The translations under genes were made by a program, and so were the position numbers. The notes beneath the pieces were generated by a model. That model searched no databases. It worked only from the letters and a program-made list of their open reading frames with translations, and was not told where the DNA came from. Shown piece by piece: positions 6,557 to 8,232 of a DNA stretch of 8,232 bases (positions are counted from its first letter, which is position 1; each line of letters begins with the position of its first letter). The DNA is from Gammaproteobacteria bacterium (lineage in GTDB: Bacteria; Pseudomonadota; Gammaproteobacteria; Enterobacterales; GCA-2746155). The stretch covers positions 1-8,232 of the forward strand of contig JAAGZM010000628.1 of the NCBI GenBank assembly GCA_024206355.1. The letters run 5' to 3'.

Positions 6557-6883
6557 TTACAGGTTTGTTTCAATAAATTCAGCAAGTTGACCTTTTGACA
6601 ATGCGCCTACTTTAGTTGCTGCTGGAGAGCCATTCTTGAAAAGCATCAAGGTAGGGATCCCACGAATTCCATATTGAGGAGGTGTTCCAGAATTATCATC
6701 AATGTTTAGTTTGGTTACTTTTAACTTACCTTGATATTCGTTGGCAACTTCGTCCAAAATGGGGGCAATCATTTTACATGGACCACACCATTCTGCCCAA
6801 TAGTCTACCAATACGGGTAGCTCGGATTGCAGAACCTCTTGTTCAAAACTATCATCACTTATATGAACAATATGCTCACTCAT
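6557..6883 (-). CDS. trxA: Thioredoxin 1
   Basis: This 108-residue cytoplasmic disulfide reductase is a classical thioredoxin. The active site WCGPCK has C33 and C36, D27 in LVDYW is the buried acid, and the cis-proline is P77 in GIRGIPT. KVGALSKGQL (91-100) and the whole length fit E. coli TrxA (109 residues with Met). It hands electrons from thioredoxin reductase to ribonucleotide reductase, methionine sulfoxide reductase and other targets. AGGAG at 6894-6898 lies ten bases before the ATG. It is divergent from rhlB and upstream of rho, the common gammaproteobacterial order. I could not settle on a promoter: the upstream DNA is too AT-rich to choose. Confidence 0.98.
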   Translation of the reverse strand: MSEHIVHISDDSFEQEVLQSELPVLVDYWAEWCGPCKMIAPILDEVANEYQGKLKVTKLNIDDNSGTPPQYGIRGIPTLMLFKNGSPAATKVGALSKGQLAEFIETNL

Positions 6884-6924
6884 TAGAATATATCTCCTAG
6901 TTTTTTAATATAATAAATTACTAA

Positions 6925-6944
6925 TAAACGGATATTACCGTTTA
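6925..6944. promoter_or_regulatory. 20-base dyad between trxA and rhlB
   Basis: TAAACGG (6925-6931) and CCGTTTA (6938-6944) are perfect inverted arms around ATATTA. It lies 42 bases upstream of the trxA ATG and about 65 bases upstream of the candidate rhlB -35. It could be an operator for either gene or a hairpin in the trxA leader. No T run follows within a few bases on either strand, so it is not a terminator. Confidence 0.4.
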
Positions 6945-7008
6945 ATTGCTTCAGTTTCCTCAAATATTTATCAGTTCAAGGCAAAAATACTCATATTTAT
7001 AAGGAATG

Positions 7009-7036
7009 TTGAATAATTACAGCTATTTAGTAACAT
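7009..7036 (+). promoter_or_regulatory. Candidate sigma-70 promoter of rhlB
   Basis: TTGAAT (7009-7014) and TAACAT (7031-7036) each match four of six consensus bases, with a 16-base spacer. A start near 7043 would give a leader of about 36 bases made up mainly of the hairpin at 7050-7074. The evidence is modest. Confidence 0.35.
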
Positions 7037-7049
7037 TTGGCACTGCAAT

Positions 7050-7074
7050 GCAAGTCTAAAGCATGTAGACTTGC
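7050..7074 (+). promoter_or_regulatory. Perfect 9-bp hairpin just before the rhlB start
   Basis: GCAAGTCTA (7050-7058) and TAGACTTGC (7066-7074) pair perfectly around the seven-base loop AAGCATG. Only four bases separate it from the rhlB ATG, so it occupies the place where a Shine-Dalgarno would be, and none is visible. It could hold down rhlB translation, or act in DNA as an operator. Confidence 0.6.
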
Positions 7075-7078
7075 GCAA

Positions 7079-8232
7079 ATGAAATCAGCTCACTTATCAA
7101 ATACTCGTTTTTCCGATCTGGGGATGGAAGACTTACTTTTCAAGTCATTGTCCGAATCTGGCTTCGAATACTGCACCCCTATTCAGGAACAATCTTTACC
7201 ATTATTGCTAGAAGGTAGGGATGTCGCAGGTCAAGCTCAGACTGGAACTGGAAAAACACTCGCTTTTCTTCTTGGGATATTCAACGACTTACTTACGCTT
7301 GATCCTATTGAAGGCAGGCTTTTAAACGAACCGCGTTCACTTATTCTTGCTCCCACAAGAGAATTGGCTGTGCAAATTCATAAAGAAGCCGAAATGCTGA
7401 ATAAGTATACAAAGTTTCGCATTGGATTAGTGTTTGGTGGTACAGGCTATCAAAGTCAAAAAGAATACCTTCAACAGGGTGTCGATATTTTAGTCGGTAC
7501 CACAGGTCGAATTATTGATTACTATAAGCAAGGTGCATTCGGTCTTGATGCAATTGACTCTGTTGTGCTTGATGAAGCTGATCGTATGTTTGATCTAGGC
7601 TTTATCAAAGATATTAGATATTTGTTTAGGCGTATGCCACAAGGTGATGAAAGGTTGAATATGTTATTTTCAGCAACCCTTTCTCATCGGGTGATGGAAT
7701 TAGCTTATGAACATATGAATAGTCCAACACAAGTCACCATTGAACCTGAAAAAGTAACGGTTGAGAGTATTAATGAACAACTTTTTTACCCAAGTAACGA
7801 AGAAAAAATACCACTTCTGCTTGGTTTGATGGCCAGAGATAAGCCTGAACGGTCAATTGTTTTCACTAATACTAAGCGAGATGCAGAAAAAGTTTGGGGC
7901 TTTTTATCGAGTAACGGTATTGAGGCTGGTATTCTGACCGGTGATATCCCACAAAACAAACGGCTTCGCCTTCTTGATGAGCTTACTAGTAGTAAAATTG
8001 AAGTGCTTATTGCTACTGATGTGGCGGCAAGAGGCTTACACATTCCTGCTGTGAGCCATGTTTATAATTATGATTTGCCAGACGATCGTGAAGATTATGT
8101 TCACCGTATTGGCCGAACAGGAAGGGCAGGTGCAACTGGAGAAGCACTGAGTTTTGCTTGTGAAGATAATGCGTTTAATCTTCCACAAATTGAAGAATAT
8201 ATTGGTCATAGTCTTCCACTGATGCAGGTAAC
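7079..8232 (+). CDS. rhlB: ATP-dependent RNA helicase RhlB (3' end missing)
   Basis: The reading frame is open for 384 codons and runs off the window; E. coli RhlB has 421, so perhaps 40 residues or more are missing. It is a DEAD-box helicase, in E. coli a partner of RNase E in the RNA degradosome. Motifs in order are CTPIQ with Q36; AQTGTGKT (53-60); PTRELA (92-97); TTGR (141-144), which is TTGR rather than the usual TPGR, as in E. coli RhlB; DEAD (165-168); SAT (198-200); VFTNT (261-265); ATDVAARGL (312-320); HRIGRTGRAG (342-351). FYPSNEEK (236-243) and YDLPDDREDYVHRIGR are also RhlB-like. The start MKSAHLSNTRFSDLG aligns with the E. coli start MSKTHLTEQKFSDF. There is no Shine-Dalgarno, and a hairpin precedes the ATG. 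Divergence from trxA is the usual arrangement. Confidence 0.97.
   Translation, partial: MKSAHLSNTRFSDLGMEDLLFKSLSESGFEYCTPIQEQSLPLLLEGRDVAGQAQTGTGKTLAFLLGIFNDLLTLDPIEGRLLNEPRSLILAPTRELAVQIHKEAEMLNKYTKFRIGLVFGGTGYQSQKEYLQQGVDILVGTTGRIIDYYKQGAFGLDAIDSVVLDEADRMFDLGFIKDIRYLFRRMPQGDERLNMLFSATLSHRVMELAYEHMNSPTQVTIEPEKVTVESINEQLFYPSNEEKIPLLLGLMARDKPERSIVFTNTKRDAEKVWGFLSSNGIEAGILTGDIPQNKRLRLLDELTSSKIEVLIATDVAARGLHIPAVSHVYNYDLPDDREDYVHRIGRTGRAGATGEALSFACEDNAFNLPQIEEYIGHSLPLMQV

Noticed and set aside
6682..6900. 72-codon open frame on the plus strand inside trxA
   Set aside because: It is antisense to an unmistakable thioredoxin and resembles no family; the same holds for frames opposite ubiD at 3514-3705 and 4059-4250, opposite rho at 5281-5475, and opposite rhlB at 7786-8043.
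6331..6936. The word ACGGATATT occurs in both the rho leader (6331-6339) and the trxA leader (6928-6936)
   Set aside because: A shared 9-mer between two AT-rich gaps of about 200-260 bases is expected fairly often by chance, and the flanks do not align.
7038..7053. TGGCAC followed by TGCAA, like a sigma-54 promoter for rhlB
   Set aside because: The GG and GC pairs are nine rather than ten bases apart, and the -12 element is TGCAA, not TTGCA. Sigma-54 spacing is strict, and part of the match is the hairpin arm.

Overview
The window is chromosomal DNA from an AT-rich gammaproteobacterium. The best evidence is the rhlB / trxA-rho cluster: a start-anchored RhlB diverges from a thioredoxin, which is followed by a 419-residue Rho that aligns closely with the enterobacterial protein. 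A UbiD (ubiquinone pathway) and a YggN-like periplasmic protein fit the same group. The base composition suggests a marine or aquatic lineage, perhaps near Methylophaga or Cycloclasticus, but that is only an impression. No mobile element, CRISPR array, tRNA or rRNA was seen.

Left part (1-3535, all on +). A DUF2884/YggN-like periplasmic protein ends in a clear intrinsic terminator. After a 218-base regulatory gap with two perfect dyads comes a compact four-gene operon. It encodes a small four-cysteine secreted precursor (DUF2282, BufA type), a DUF692 multinuclear non-heme iron oxidase (MNIO, BufB type), a DUF2063 partner protein (BufC type) and a DoxX-family membrane protein. This is the layout of a bufferin operon, a ribosomally made, post-translationally modified metal-binding peptide system. 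BufB and BufC would modify cysteines of BufA, and the peptide would then go through Sec to the periplasm, where it would sequester copper or a related metal. It is the most interesting system in the window. Its class has been described recently; this copy is inferred by homology.

Middle part (3507-6883, all on -). Reading leftwards are trxA, rho and ubiD. The ubiD 3' end overlaps the DoxX gene tail to tail by 29 bases, and no intrinsic terminator is visible between them. The rho leader has a possible sigma-70 promoter and a strongly C-rich, G-poor stretch that could be a Rho-binding site for autoregulation. trxA is followed by a long stem-loop without a T run.

Right part (6884-8232). A 195-base divergent region holds a 20-base dyad, a possible rhlB promoter and a perfect 9-bp hairpin just before the rhlB start codon. 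rhlB (DEAD-box RNA helicase) runs off the window end with 384 codons present.

Gaps without genes are 843-1060, 6294-6556 and 6884-7078. All are under 300 bases, and their contents are listed as regulatory features.
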